Positions 1 to 12,900 of a stretch of 64,000 nt of DNA are shown here, piece by piece (positions within the stretch are counted from its first letter, which is position 1; each line of letters starts with the position of its first letter). Source of the DNA: Limanda limanda (lineage: Eukaryota > Chordata > Actinopteri > Pleuronectiformes > Pleuronectidae); assembly GCF_963576545.1 (NCBI RefSeq), contig NC_083639.1:24894118-24958117 (forward strand), given 5' to 3'. Both the position numbers and the translations under genes were made by a program. Below the pieces are notes generated by a model that worked only from the letters and a program-made list of their open reading frames with translations, searched no databases and was not told the origin of the DNA.

Positions 1-2746
1 TTGGCGTACTTCCTGGATAAAAGTGCAGGTAGAAGAATGATCACAAAACACACACAGGACACACGGACACACAGATACTGACTTTGTGCTTTTTTTAATC
101 ATCCTACAGAAGATCTGCCGTACATGAAGTGTCCGCTCCACACTGTGCTCAAACTCACATCTGTGGCGTATGGTAGGTCCTTCCCCCCCAAGGACACACA
201 ACTTCACCCTATGACCCTTTCTTCTATTGAAATATTCCGTTTCCTCTCTTGCAGGTTTGCAAAGTGGAACTGTTTTATCTGAACGTGGAGGCAGTGAACA
301 CACATCGAGACCGGCCCCTTGTAAGTTCCTCTCATTCAAGCTGAATAATCACATTTTTTACATGAATGTGATTTCACCATTGAATTAAAGCCACAGAGTC
401 TAACAGGCTCCTGTTTGTTGTATCCACTAGTTTAATGCTGGTTTGTGATGCCTTGCTTCTTTAACTCCCTCTTTTTAATCCCTGTCCCTTGAATCTTGAA
501 CCTGCCTGCAGCTCAGCTAATGAAACTAAATGTTTTATATGTTATGGACTGAAGCCCTGGCTGATCGTGCTGCCCTGCTTGGCTGAAATAATCATTATTA
601 CCATCGCTCTGGTTATGGATGAAAGAAAAGCTGTATTTGAGCTTCTTTGAATTATTTTAAAGGTTTTCAAACCTTTAAATGAAGAGAAGGTGTGTGCTAT
701 ACTTATTCTATCCTTAAAAGGAGACATATTCAGGGTCATAATTTGAATTTGTGTTTTAATTTGAAAAGGTTTACTTGCTCTAATCTTCAAAAAACACATC
801 ACTTTCTTCAGACTGTCCTTTGCTGCAGCTCCTCTGCGGCTTCATGTGCTTCAGGTGCTTGAGGAGCTACAGGAGCTGTGTTGTCTCAGGAGGAGAGGAG
901 CTGCCTTCACTGAGGACTTTGGGCTTTTTAACTGCAGGTTTTTTACATGCACAAACTAGAATGGCACTCATTAACTGGAGAGGTGGTGGACTAGTGGCAG
1001 AAACTTGGACTATGGGCAGAAAAGGTCTCTGGTTCGTCTCTGGTTCGACTCCACGGAGAAACAAAAATCCAAGTGGATTCTCCCTGTCTAGTGCCCCTGA
1101 GCAAGGCACCTTACTTCCCCAACATCTGCTCCCTGGGCGCCATACACGGCTGCCCACTGCTCTGTGTGTCCTGCACCAGATGGGTTAAAAGCAGAGGTTA
1201 AATTTCCCTCCTTGCATGTCTGTGCATGTGTGTGGGATAATAAAATGTATCTTAATCTTAACAATCCCCTTAAATTCTCCAATTCAATTCAAAGTCTCCT
1301 TTGAATTGGCTTCTGTTGTTGAGCCTGTTAACACGAGTCAATGTGGAGAGGATGGTTACTCTGCTCGGCTGTGATCAGGAGTCCCCAGATCTTTTGTTTT
1401 GTCCTTTAACACCTTGCAGCATCTCATCTCCTACCAGGATGAAACCCTGAGGGACTCTGCTCTCGTACCTCAGCGGAATAGTTACACTCCCTTGTCCAGT
1501 CACGACCAGGTCAAGCGTCCCAGGCTCTACAGTGCAGGCAACCCGCCCTGGCTACCGCTTGCCCCCACGCCATCAGCTCTGATGCCAGAGGGACTGCAAA
1601 GCCAAGTTAGTGAAAGAGTTACAGCCCCCCCCCTTCCAATATGTCTCCATCTCCGTGTTGACATGGGACTCGTCTCTGTGTGTCTGTCACGTGTCGGGTC
1701 TCGAAGGAAAGTTCTCTTTCTTGAATGTTTCTTGGCCGTCTGATGTTTGTCTTGCATGACCTTTGCTTCACCACTGGTCTGTTTCCAGCGTGAATATGCA
1801 GAACAGCATGTCTCTTGGTGAGAAACACTACCGATGAGTTGAGCCTCTGCTGAAATAAAATTGAATTTAAACTTTATGTGGAGATGAGGTGGTTTAAGAG
1901 TAGTAATCACTTCACGAGCCTCTTCTATAAGACAATCATTTATATCAGCATCAATTTTTTTTTATCTTAAATTTTAGATTTATGCTCTTTTCTAGAGGGA
2001 CAATTATTTTTAACTGAAATCCATTTGAAATTTAACTGCAATTGGAAATTAATATAAAATGTAAATTATTGATTTTTAACCAGTAAAATTTGGGTATATT
2101 TGTTGTGTATTTGATGTGTATGTGTTGGCCTTGCCTTGTGGGTACAGTGCTTCAGCCCATCTCCACATCTCTCTCTCTCTCTCCTTCTGAACCCGTCTTT
2201 CAGCCCCGAATAGGAAGAAGATGTCTGTGAGTATTTTTTGTGAAGACTTGGTAAAAAAAAACTTTAGCCAACGTTTCTATTTCTTTCCCATAATTCAGCC
2301 GTTGTTCAAGTCATGTTATCTGAATATACGTTATCACAGTGTTTCATGTTTTTTATGGTTTTCCAGCACTTTGGTTTCTTCAACCTTCCATCACCTTTGC
2401 ATTCAGAAAGCTGCTGTCGATATGTTTCATCTCAGCGACGTTATCAAGAACGACTATCGCACTCTGATTCTGATGAATAATTAATAACTTCTTCTTAGAC
2501 AATGTTCTAATGAACAGTCTCCAGTGCTGCAGCCGTTTAACAGCACTCTCCATAAAATACCCAATTTTCCAAATAGGAACTTAAGACTCCTGAGACACTA
2601 TTAGTTTCCTCTAATAGTATTTTCAGCTGTGAGGCATTAATCTGTGAGTGTCAGTGACGTTTCCTCTCTCTTCAAGGAGTCCCTGTGCGAAGGAATCGAC
2701 TTTGACAACTCCGAGGAAACTAGTGGCTGTGTCCGCTTCTGAGTGA
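1..2746 (+). CDS. pfkfb2: 6-phosphofructo-2-kinase/fructose-2,6-bisphosphatase 2, 3' exons only
   Basis: This bifunctional cytosolic enzyme makes and degrades fructose-2,6-bisphosphate, the activator of glycolytic PFK1. Only the end of the phosphatase domain and the C-terminal tail are inside the window. Exons seen: 1-28 (LAYFLDKSA), 110-172 ([17 protein letters not shown]), 255-320 ([20 protein letters not shown]), 1420-1605 (RNSYTPLSS then RPRLYS), 2204-2226 and 2677-2746, all with GT-AG borders. PFKFB proteins share the PLHTxxKLTPVAYGCKVE and [10 protein letters not shown] signatures. The RNS and RPRxYS sites and the neighbour yod1 point to PFKFB2 rather than PFKFB1, 3 or 4. Oddity: exon 3 begins GTTTGC where the frame needs GTTGC, so the joined frame is shifted by one base. 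The last two exons read PRIGRRC then LSPCAKE, stopping at 2746, if exon 4 ends in phase 0. The other frame reads [14 protein letters not shown] and stops at 2742. Paralogue assignment is an inference. Confidence 0.85.
958..1252 (+). mobile_element. tRNA-derived SINE, copy 1 (in a pfkfb2 intron)
   Basis: The 5' part resembles a tRNA gene, with a box-B-like GGTTCGACTCC at 1042-1052 and a box-A-like stretch near 990. The body carries the fish SINE motifs CCCTGAGCAAGGCACC and TGGGTTAAAAGCAGAGG. A second copy lies in the opposite orientation at 46525-46905. The tail is a short TCTTAATCTTA run. Being tRNA-like, it is not a functional tRNA gene. Confidence 0.7.
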
Positions 2747-3830
2747 AGATGAAAAGTCTTGTTCTTCACGGCACAAATTAAAGTGTGGATTCGATCATGA
2801 CTGAAGATGGATAGAGGTATTTTTGAACTACAGTTTTTGGAAATCGTGGTCAGAGGAGGAGGAAGTCAAAGAAGAGTTTGTGTTTTAAAACCAGGCAACT
2901 TGGACACAGGGTCATTTTTTGTTTCTGTATATCTTCAGTTTCTGTCTTTGTCTTTATTCTGCATGCTGAAGCTTTGACCTGGAGGCATCATCATTAGTAT
3001 CATAAACTCTTCTGCATGTGCACTACAAGAAATCTATCAACAAAACAACAAAACACAGTGTTGTACACAACTGCCAACTAATCCTTATTGTACTGTAAAT
3101 AATACAAAGCCTTAGTGACCATTACATACACTGAGTATCAGCTCCTCTATTCTTCTCAATACAAGAACATTAGTAGATGGTGTAAAAACTTTTTTGAATA
3201 TAAATCTGCTCATCTCATAGACAGAGATTGTACTGAACGGGGTTCTGAAGGAAGATTCAAATGCTGTATAAAGATTTATCCCTCTTGTTATAGAAGCATT
3301 GTTAGAAAATACTTCACATTACTTGACATATTGTCCCGGCAGTAGGTAACAGATTGAACTTTCTGTCTCGAGCTGCTGTTCACAATGTTTTTAATGTGTC
3401 TCAATCAGCTCTTAATGATACATATTCATTATGTGTTCTTTGAAGGGATTTGTAGGTATTGCTATTTTGTTGAGATACTTTTCTTCATGTTATCAAACAA
3501 AGAATTTGCTTTATTTCTTGCAAACGTTTATTTTCTTAACTTGTCCTCAACATCAGTCTGTTTATTTACTAATGCAGAGTTTCATTGGATGACTGTGTAA
3601 TGTTTGATCATTGATAAGTTATTGCCGTGCTCCAATCAGCCTCCTTGTGCCTTTTTAGCAGACGATAAAAGTGAGTTTCAATGAGTCTTGTTTTTTCTCA
3701 AAGAAATATCAGAGACAAATGAATCTGTGCATTCAACTCTGTTATTGATAATTTTTGACTTTCATTGTATTGTCCCTTGTTATATGAAAAACGTTGTCAA
3801 TATTATTAAAGAACTAAATGAAATTAGATT
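2747..3830 (+). other. pfkfb2 3' UTR (probable)
   Basis: This AT-rich stretch follows the stop and contains no coding exon that I can support. An ATTAAA hexamer at 3805-3810 is a plausible poly(A) signal. The short open frames at 3115-3345 and 3385-3600 have no recognisable motif. Confidence 0.45.
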
Positions 3831-4194
3831 ACGTGGCTAGTTTGCTTTGTTTTACCTTGTTTTATCAGCACAAGGCCCACAGTGTCACGGAATGGAGAGG
3901 TTGAATGGAGAAGCTAAATGACTCAGCAGGTTGAATAGCAAATAGGAAAAAGGGAAAGTAATTAATTAATTAATTCAGTTGCTTATTTCTCCTATTAAGA
4001 TTCATTATCAAATGGATTTTTAGATCAGCCCCCTCCCCCCAATTAATAAAGAAGATAAGGGAGAAGGGCAATTAGCACTATGGGGCTGTGGAGTTAGACA
4101 GCTCATTGGCTTTCCGTTGAATAGGAGAACATATTAAAAGAAGAATTTATGTTTTTTTTAATAATCCGAGAAATAGAAAAATATTAAAATAAAC

Positions 4195-4709
<515 letters not shown>

Positions 4710-4836
4710 AATAATAATAATAATAATAAATTTTCACCACTTTCTAACTTTCTGCAAATTTTGGTAAGAATTTGAGCATGGTAAAGCCCTCAAAAAGCCA
4801 ATTAATTTGCCTGAATAATAATAATAATAATAAAAA

Positions 4837-5669
<833 letters not shown>

Positions 5670-6400
5670 TAAGACAATCAAACCTGATTTGACCACTGAC
5701 ACATAATCCTCAGTTAAACAGACACCACCACTGCTCAGTTTCTTTTCATAGATGTCTTGAAAATGAGATATTTCATCATTATTATCATCCTCCTAGAGTT
5801 GCAACTACAAATGAAGGGAACTAATTGTTTCATCAACAAAGGCACTGGAAAAGGAACACTGTGCTGAGCTTTACTCTTCTTGAAGCTGTGCCTAACAAAA
5901 CACACCAGACGTCGCCAAGTAAATACTTATTTCAAACTTTTGTGAACAAAAAATCAAATACAACGAGACCCCTGGAACGCGTTCACATTGACCGATCTAT
6001 TATGACCAGAAAAAACAAAAAGTCTCAAATGCCCAGTTCCGACTTCACGTCAAACGTAAACAAACATGTCTGACTGTGAGAAGCTGATTAATTTGTATCG
6101 TGAGGAGACAATTCAACTGTAGCCAGTGCAGCCTCCGTTCATACAGAAACAAAGAGGAGGAGGGCGATGACGCCATTACCTTTTTATTAGACTTTTATTC
6201 TTGGAAACACATTCAATACATAAAGGAGAACACACAGTCATTGAATCTCACGAACCAAGAAACCATTGTTTTAAAACAAAGATATTTAATCATATGAACT
6301 AGTTAAGAACACACATACAAACTGTGCAAGGAACACACTTCAACCTTAAAATGACATGAAGGACAATATGAAAAATAGAGAAATTATGTAGAAATAATAT
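5670..6400. other. Intergenic, nothing recognised
   Basis: Sequence between the repeat cluster and the LINE. No exon, RNA gene or repeat family was recognised. The short open frames at 5825-6073 and 6100-6297 have no family motif. Confidence 0.5.
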
Positions 6401-6538
6401 ATATAGAGTTCCGGTGACGTCATGATCGAGGCAACAGCCTGATCCAGAAAGCTCCCGGAGAACTTGTAAAAAAACTAGCCAGAAAACATTACTACAACTT
6501 TGTTTCCCACCTAAAGCTAATCACAACAACAATCTGTG

Positions 6539-7551
6539 ATGACCAGCGTTGGACGAGAGACAGGAAAGAGGAACAAAAAGGCTCCAAATCCCCCCAAGGA
6601 GCAACAAAGTCAAAGTGACTCAGGTGACGAAGAGACCATGGCAGCGGTGCTAGCCGAGTTGCGCACATTCAGGAAGGAGCAAACTGAGGCCTCTAAAAAA
6701 GCCCAAGACAAGTTAGACGTTACAGTCCAGGCGTTAGCAAGACTGGAAACTGCACTCGCTGGGTAACAGAAAGGACGACACAGCTCGAGCAACGAGTGAC
6801 AGAATATGAACAAAGGCTTGGTGCAGCCGAAGACAAGACACAGCGACACGAAAGAGCCCTTCGCTACCTGCTACAATGAGATGCTAACCTGACAGCAAAA
6901 TGTGTGGATCTGGAATCCAGAGCGAGACGCAACAATCTCCGCATATACGGAGTAACAGAAGAGAAAGAAAACAACGATATGCTGAGCTACATAAACAATC
7001 TCATCCGAACCTCACTGACATTACCAGAGGACCTGAATTTAAACATAGTGAGAGCACACCGATCTCTGACCATGAAACCGACAGACCCGGGGAGCTCCCC
7101 GAGGTCAGTGATCGTCAGATTCCTCGACTACAGAACTAAGGAATTGGTCATTCAGGAAGCATGGAAACATCGAGGAGGAGTGAAATATAACGGGCTGAAG
7201 ATCTTTTTTGACCAAGACTACACGTCTGACATCCAGAAGAAACGTAAACAAGTAAGGGAGGTGATAAAGCAGCTCAAAGAAAAGAACATTAAAGCTCAAT
7301 CACCGTTCCCTGCCAAGCTGAAAATTCACCTGAGATCCGGAACCAAGACCTTCATGACACTTTCAGATGCGGCACAAACACTTGCTGGGATCGGTATCCA
7401 TGTCCACCTGGATGAACGGGAGGCGCTTCGGGCGGAACTTTTACGGACCTCAACATCAAACAGAGCGAACGTGATGACCGGTGCAGATCTGAGGAGCTTC
7501 CTCCACGGTGACGGCGAGGGAACAAGTGGAAACACGCAGGGCTGTGAGTAG
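6539..7551 (+). pseudogene. LINE ORF1 (L1 transposase_22-type RNA-binding protein), broken
   Basis: In L1 elements ORF1p coats element RNA as a coiled-coil trimer with RRM and C-terminal domains. Here the N-terminal part (from 6539, MTSVGRETGKRNKK) runs to a stop just before 6766. Reading continues one frame over as VTERTTQLEQRVTEYEQRLG, a heptad-like coiled coil. A TGA near 6878 follows, and the RRM-like core RARRNNLRIYGVTEEKE is open from 6904 to 7551. There is therefore one frameshift and one nonsense change. The RRM and C-terminal regions are otherwise uninterrupted (215 aa). Confidence 0.82.
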
Positions 7552-9561
7552 ACTTTGAGGGAAACGAAGACCCAGCTTACTTAGAAGGATTAATATGTTC
7601 TGGCTAGCTTTATCACAGAAAGCTCATTAACATTATTTAAAAAAAAAAAAAAGAAGTTCTCCTCCATCGAGGAGCTTTTTCTTTTTTTTGTTTCTTTACG
7701 CTCCATGTTAGCGAGCACTACGGGCTATAGCAAAGGTCTCGGACCTGCGTGTAACCTAGCTGCACTGTGTGCACACCCCCGGAGAGACATGTCACAACTC
7801 TCTGTCCATGTTGAGACTGATTTTATGTTTGTTAGATCAGTCGGGTTTGTGGGAGTCTACTTCTTCCTTGTTTTGATTTTGTGTTGTTGTTTTCCACAAT
7901 GGTGGATATTACATGTGAATTTCATAAATGTGCAGTCACATAGGTTTTTTGTTTTTTTTAAATACGGGTACGTTTCTGGAAAATATTTGATAATTTTTAA
8001 AGACAGAATGAAGAGGTACTGTTATCCACATGGATAAATTGACCATAGTGAGTTACAATGTCCATGGACTAAACCATCCTATAAAAAGGAAAAAAATATT
8101 CAGTTAAAGAAAATGCAATGCTCAGTTGCAATGCTACAAGAAACTCACTTATCCGAGGAAGAACACAAAAAATGAAAGAGGGATTGGGTAAATTTAGTGT
8201 ATAGTGCCTCAAATGGGAAAAAAAGAGGGGTGGCGATTCTAATTAGTAAAACTCTGGCCTTCAGTGTAGAGAAGGTGGTGCAGGATAAATCAGGAAGATA
8301 TGTCATGGTGGTTGGAAGTGTCGGAGGAAATGAGATCTCCATTTTGAATGTATATGCTCCAAACGAACACGACCCAGGTTTCTTCAAAGAAATTGCGAAC
8401 ACCATTTCAGACAATTCAAAGGGTATGCTAGTAATTGGAGGGGACTTTAACACGGTGCAAGATGGGACCCAAAAGTCCAAAAACACTTACACTGAATAAT
8501 TTCATTTCTGAACTGGGACTTGTGGACCCATGGAGAACTAAAAACCCTAAAGGGAGAGATTTCAGCTTTTTTTCTAATGTACACAACAGTTATTCAAGAA
8601 TTGACTTCTTCTGTCTTCCTCAACAATAACTGTACAAAGTAATAGAATGTTACACTGAACCTATAACTCTGAGTGATCATGCCCCCATTATACTGAAAAT
8701 AGACCTGGGCATGTACTCTTTTTTCAGATACTGGAGGTTGAATGTATCTCTTCTGAGCAACACAGAAATAGTGGAGGATTTGAGACAACAATTAAAAGAA
8801 TACTTTGAGACAAATGATAATGGAGAAGTTAACCCGTCAATTTTATGGGAGGGAGCAAAAGCAGTCATAAGAGGGAAAATCATACAGATATCATCACAAC
8901 TGAAGAGAAAGCGACTAGAGGAACAGTTGACCCTAGAAAACAAGATAAAACTCCTAGAAATACAACACCAGAATAATAGATCAAGTATTAATGCCACACA
9001 ACTCAAGGAGGCAAGAAAATCACTGGATAAGCTTTTATCATACAAAGCGGAGGGAGCTCTACGATTCTCCAGACAGAAATTTTATGAGATGGGCAACAGA
9101 GCCAGCCGCCTCCTAGCTTTCCAACTTCGCAAAGCTCAGGCTAACCGAACTGTCTCTAAGGTAGTCCAAACAACAATGGCAAGAACAGTATCTCTTCCCA
9201 AAGAGGTGGCAGATGCATTTGCATCATTTTACCAAAATCTGTACAAAGAACCTAAATCACAAACAACAACAGATAATTCTAAAACCTTCCTAGCTAAGTT
9301 AAACCTCCCCGAATTGCCAGAAGATGTATCATTAAATATGGTAACACCAATATCAGAAATAGAAATAAGGGATGCAATAAAAAGATTGAAAAATAATAAA
9401 TCCCCAGGAGTCGATGGATTCTCTGGAGAATTCTATAAATGCTTCATAAATGAGTTGGCGCCAGTGTTAATTTTGGCAGCTATTTTTGATTTAGTCTTAG
9501 TCTTAGTCTTTTGACGAAAATGCATATTAGTTTTATTCTAGTTTTAGTCATTTTTATCCTT

Positions 9562-9680
9562 CTTAGTTTTAGTCGACGAAAACAAATTACATTTTAGTCT
9601 AGTTTTAGTCGACGAAAACAAATTACATTTTAGTCTAGTTTTAGTCGACGAAAACAAATTACATTCTAGTCTAGTTTTAG
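9562..9680 (+). repeat. 36-bp tandem repeat inside the MITE
   Basis: Three near-identical units containing the palindromic core TTTTAGTCGACGAAAA, each followed by CAAATTACATTTTAGTC. Such subterminal repeats are common transposase-binding sites in hAT elements. The function here is inferred. Confidence 0.8.
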
Positions 9681-9827
9681 TCACATTTAATAGCCACATT
9701 AAACTACATATCTTCCCTTCTCAGGTCCAGGGACCCCCTGTGTTGTGTCTACAACTGCGTACTAGTCTAGCTTGCAGTACTTAGGTTGTCCATTAGATGT
9801 CCCTCCTATAGGTCTATAGCAGGGGTC

Positions 9828-9910
9828 GGCAACCTTTACTATCAAAAGAGCCATTTTGCCCCCTCTTCCCCCAAATAAAATTTGTCTGGAGCCGCAAAAC
9901 ATATTTGATA
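9828..9910 (+). mobile_element. Fragment of a second hAT-like repeat (CAGGGGTCGGCAACC end)
   Basis: GCAGGGGTCGGCAACCTTTA followed by AGAGCCATTTTGCCCC and GGAGCCGCAAAACA matches the start of a vertebrate hAT family I recognise. The matching other end was not found before the host MITE ends, so it is truncated or recombined. Confidence 0.5.
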
Positions 9911-12900
9911 ACAAAGCTGATACAATTTTAAATAAAGTTATACTATACTAATCTGTAGATTATTGCATTTATGAAATTATAGAACAACAATAAAGAAAAC
10001 TGTTGACATTTTATTTATTTTTACCTGTTACAACAAAGTGAAACACCAAATGCTTATGAAGAGGAGAAGAAAATACACAGGCAAGTGTAGGCCTACTTTG
10101 AAATAAATTAAACGCAGAACTATGTAGGGTTATTTGAGTCATCCCCATATTTGTGGGAAATGTATGAAATAAGAAGTACCCTATTTTGAAATAAATAAAA
10201 ACAAATAGTTGCAGCCTATATATTTTAGTTGGCGTTGGCGAAATGTGAAAACAAAAAGTGAAAGCAGATCAGACCGGAGGAGGAAACTGAAGCTCGGTAG
10301 AAACCAACTGCAGCTTCTGCTCTGATCCAGAAGCTGCGGCGCTGGAGCCTCGGGACCGGTGCGCTGTCTGGCAACACATACACACACACAGACACACACA
10401 CTCGCCGCTCCGGGTACTTCATGACGGCCTGATACGATTATGTTTTTAAAAATTGTTGTGACTTAGTCAACCTGCCACGTTTTCGTTTCGTCTCGTTAAC
10501 GAAAATTAAAATAGATTTCGTCAGTTTTTATTTTCAAAGATCCATTTCGTTATGTCTTCGTCTCGTCTTAGTCATGGGAAAAGGGGCGTTAACGAATATT
10601 TTTCGTTATCGTTATCGTCAACGAAATTAACACTGGTTGGCGCCGATTTTAACCAGGGTGTTTAGATACGCTCTTTCCAAAAATGACTCCCCTGAGACAT
10701 GGTCCCGGGCCATCATATCTGTTATTTATAAAGAAGGAAAGGATCCAACACACTGCGAAGGATATAGACCCATTAGCCTGATATGTAATGACCAGAAATT
10801 ATTGTATTATAAGTATTTTAGCACAGAGAATCCAAAAACATATTACAACGCTGATTAACCCGGATCAAACAGGATTCATTCCCAGCAGACAGGGTGCTAA
10901 TAATATAAGAAGAACCCTAAACATTATTACCTGTGCTAAGAAAAATAAGCAGACATCAATGCTCATAAGTTTTGACGCACAAAAAGCATTTGATACAGTG
11001 AATTGGGACTTCTTGTACAAAACACTATCTGCAATGGGATTTCACCCAGAGTTTGTAAACTGGGTCAGGGTCATATACAAAAACCCAAGGTCGTGTGTCA
11101 GAGTGAACGGATGCTGTTCTGAGTTCTTCGATCTGCAGAGGGGGGTGAGACAGGGAGACTGCCTCAGTCCCCTGCTCTTTGCTATAAATATTGAACCCTT
11201 GGCAGCAGCTATAAGACAAAATAAGGAAATAAATGGTATAAAGGACATGGGGAATAGAGAACATAAGATATCTCTCTTTGCAGATGATATCCTGACCTAC
11301 ATAAGTGATCCAGTCAAATCTGTTCCTGCGTTGATGGACACTTTAAAAGAGTATGGAGAGCTCTCTGGCTATCAGATCAACCAATCAAAATCAGAGGCAA
11401 TGATGTTAGTTGGACAATGGCCTACACACCTAACAGGAAGACTTAATGCTCATTGGTCAGATGGATTTAGATACCTAGGAATTATCATTTCAACAGATTT
11501 ATCAAACCTGTTTAAGGTCAACTATGGAAAATTGATGGGTCACATAAAAGCAGACCTAACAAGATGGGAAATCCCACCACTCTCTTTGATAGGAAGAATA
11601 GAAACAATAAGAATGAATGTTTTGCCAAGATTGCACTTTCTTTTTCAATCACTACCTATATATGTCCCTGCGACCACTTTTAATGCACTGAACAAAAGAT
11701 TTTCCAAATTTATATGGCAAAGTAAACCACCCAGACTTAAACTTCAAAGACTACTATGCCCAAAAGACAACGGAGGCCTGAACCTGCCTGACCTGAAAAA
11801 ATATTACTGGGCAGCCCAATTACGAGCGATGGTTGCTTGGGTATCTCAAGAAACAGACACTATATGGGTAGGAATGGAACAAAGTGAATGCCCAGACACA
11901 TCACACTGGACTCATTCCCATTCCTGAATTCAGACCACCGTGGGAAGAATAAGATTACTAATATATGGATTAAAAACACTCTAAAAATATGGTCAGTTGT
12001 GAGGAAAAAATTAAAACTCCCCATGACTATATCCAGAGCTATGAGAATAGCAAGTAACTCAGAATTTCTTCCTGCTAGACTGGACAGGTGTTTTGAACGA
12101 TGGAGAGAGATGGGAATAGTAGTATTGGACCAGTTGTTCGAGGTAGGTGTGCTGTAGTCATTTGAACAGCTTAAAGATAAATATGAGTTACCAACCCAAG
12201 ACTTCTACAGATACTTACAAATAAGACATTATTTACATACACATCAAGAATGGGAAAAGCTCTGCTCACCACCATCCAAAATGGAACACTTCTTCATATC
12301 GGCAATACAAGGAACAGTGAAAGCAAAGTTCATATCACATTTATACAGGATACTGCAGGAAGAACTAAAGGAGAATAATTTGGATATTAAAGAAAAATGG
12401 GAACTAGAGATGAAAATAACAATTTCTGATTAACAATGGGAAAAATCATTCGAACAGGGACACAGAGTAACCAGTAGTCCTAACTGGAAGGAATTTGGAT
12501 GGAAGCTTAAAATGAGATACTTCAGAACTCCACTTATAACATCCAAATGGAGCATCACATCAGCACAATGTTGGAGGGGTTGTGGCAAGGTGGGACACCA
12601 CACACACATATTTTGGGAATGTCCAAAGCTATCAGAATACTGGAGAAAAATACAAAAGGAAATAAAAACTTGTTTATTTATAGACATACCATTAGAACCA
12701 TCACACATCATTTTAGGGATACTGCCTGATAACCTTGAAGAAAATAGCCAGACAAAACTTCTGAGAGTCCTTCTTTTAATAGCAAATAAACTAATAACAG
12801 CCTCCTGGCTGAAGCCACAGCCCCCCACAATAACCCAATGGAGGGGTAGAATTCAAGATATGTACAGGATGGAATACTTGACTGCCCTATTACAACTGAA

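Larger units (their letters stand above)
9462..10635. mobile_element. hAT-type non-autonomous DNA transposon (MITE) inserted in LINE ORF2
   Basis: The ends are inverted repeats, CAGTGTTAATTT at the left and AAATTAACACTG at the right. They are flanked by a perfect 8-bp target duplication, GTTGGCGC, at 9454-9461 and 10636-10643. An 8-bp duplication and CAG...CTG ends are typical of hAT elements. The interior has no transposase. It holds three units of about 36 bp around TTTTAGTCGACGAAAA (9562-9680) and AACGAAA-rich sequence near the right end. A fragment of another hAT-like repeat begins at 9828. Excising the MITE restores the LINE reading ELAPILTRVF. Confidence 0.9.

Noticed and set aside
1031..1060. 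tRNA gene (box B GGTTCGACTCC)
   Set aside because: The tRNA-like part is the head of a SINE and does not fold into a full cloverleaf with a recognisable anticodon arm.
820..1188. Open frame of 122 aa on the plus strand
   Set aside because: It runs through intronic sequence and the SINE, and has no protein family motif. A possible extra pfkfb2 exon at 832 lacks a good donor and is not needed for the phase.
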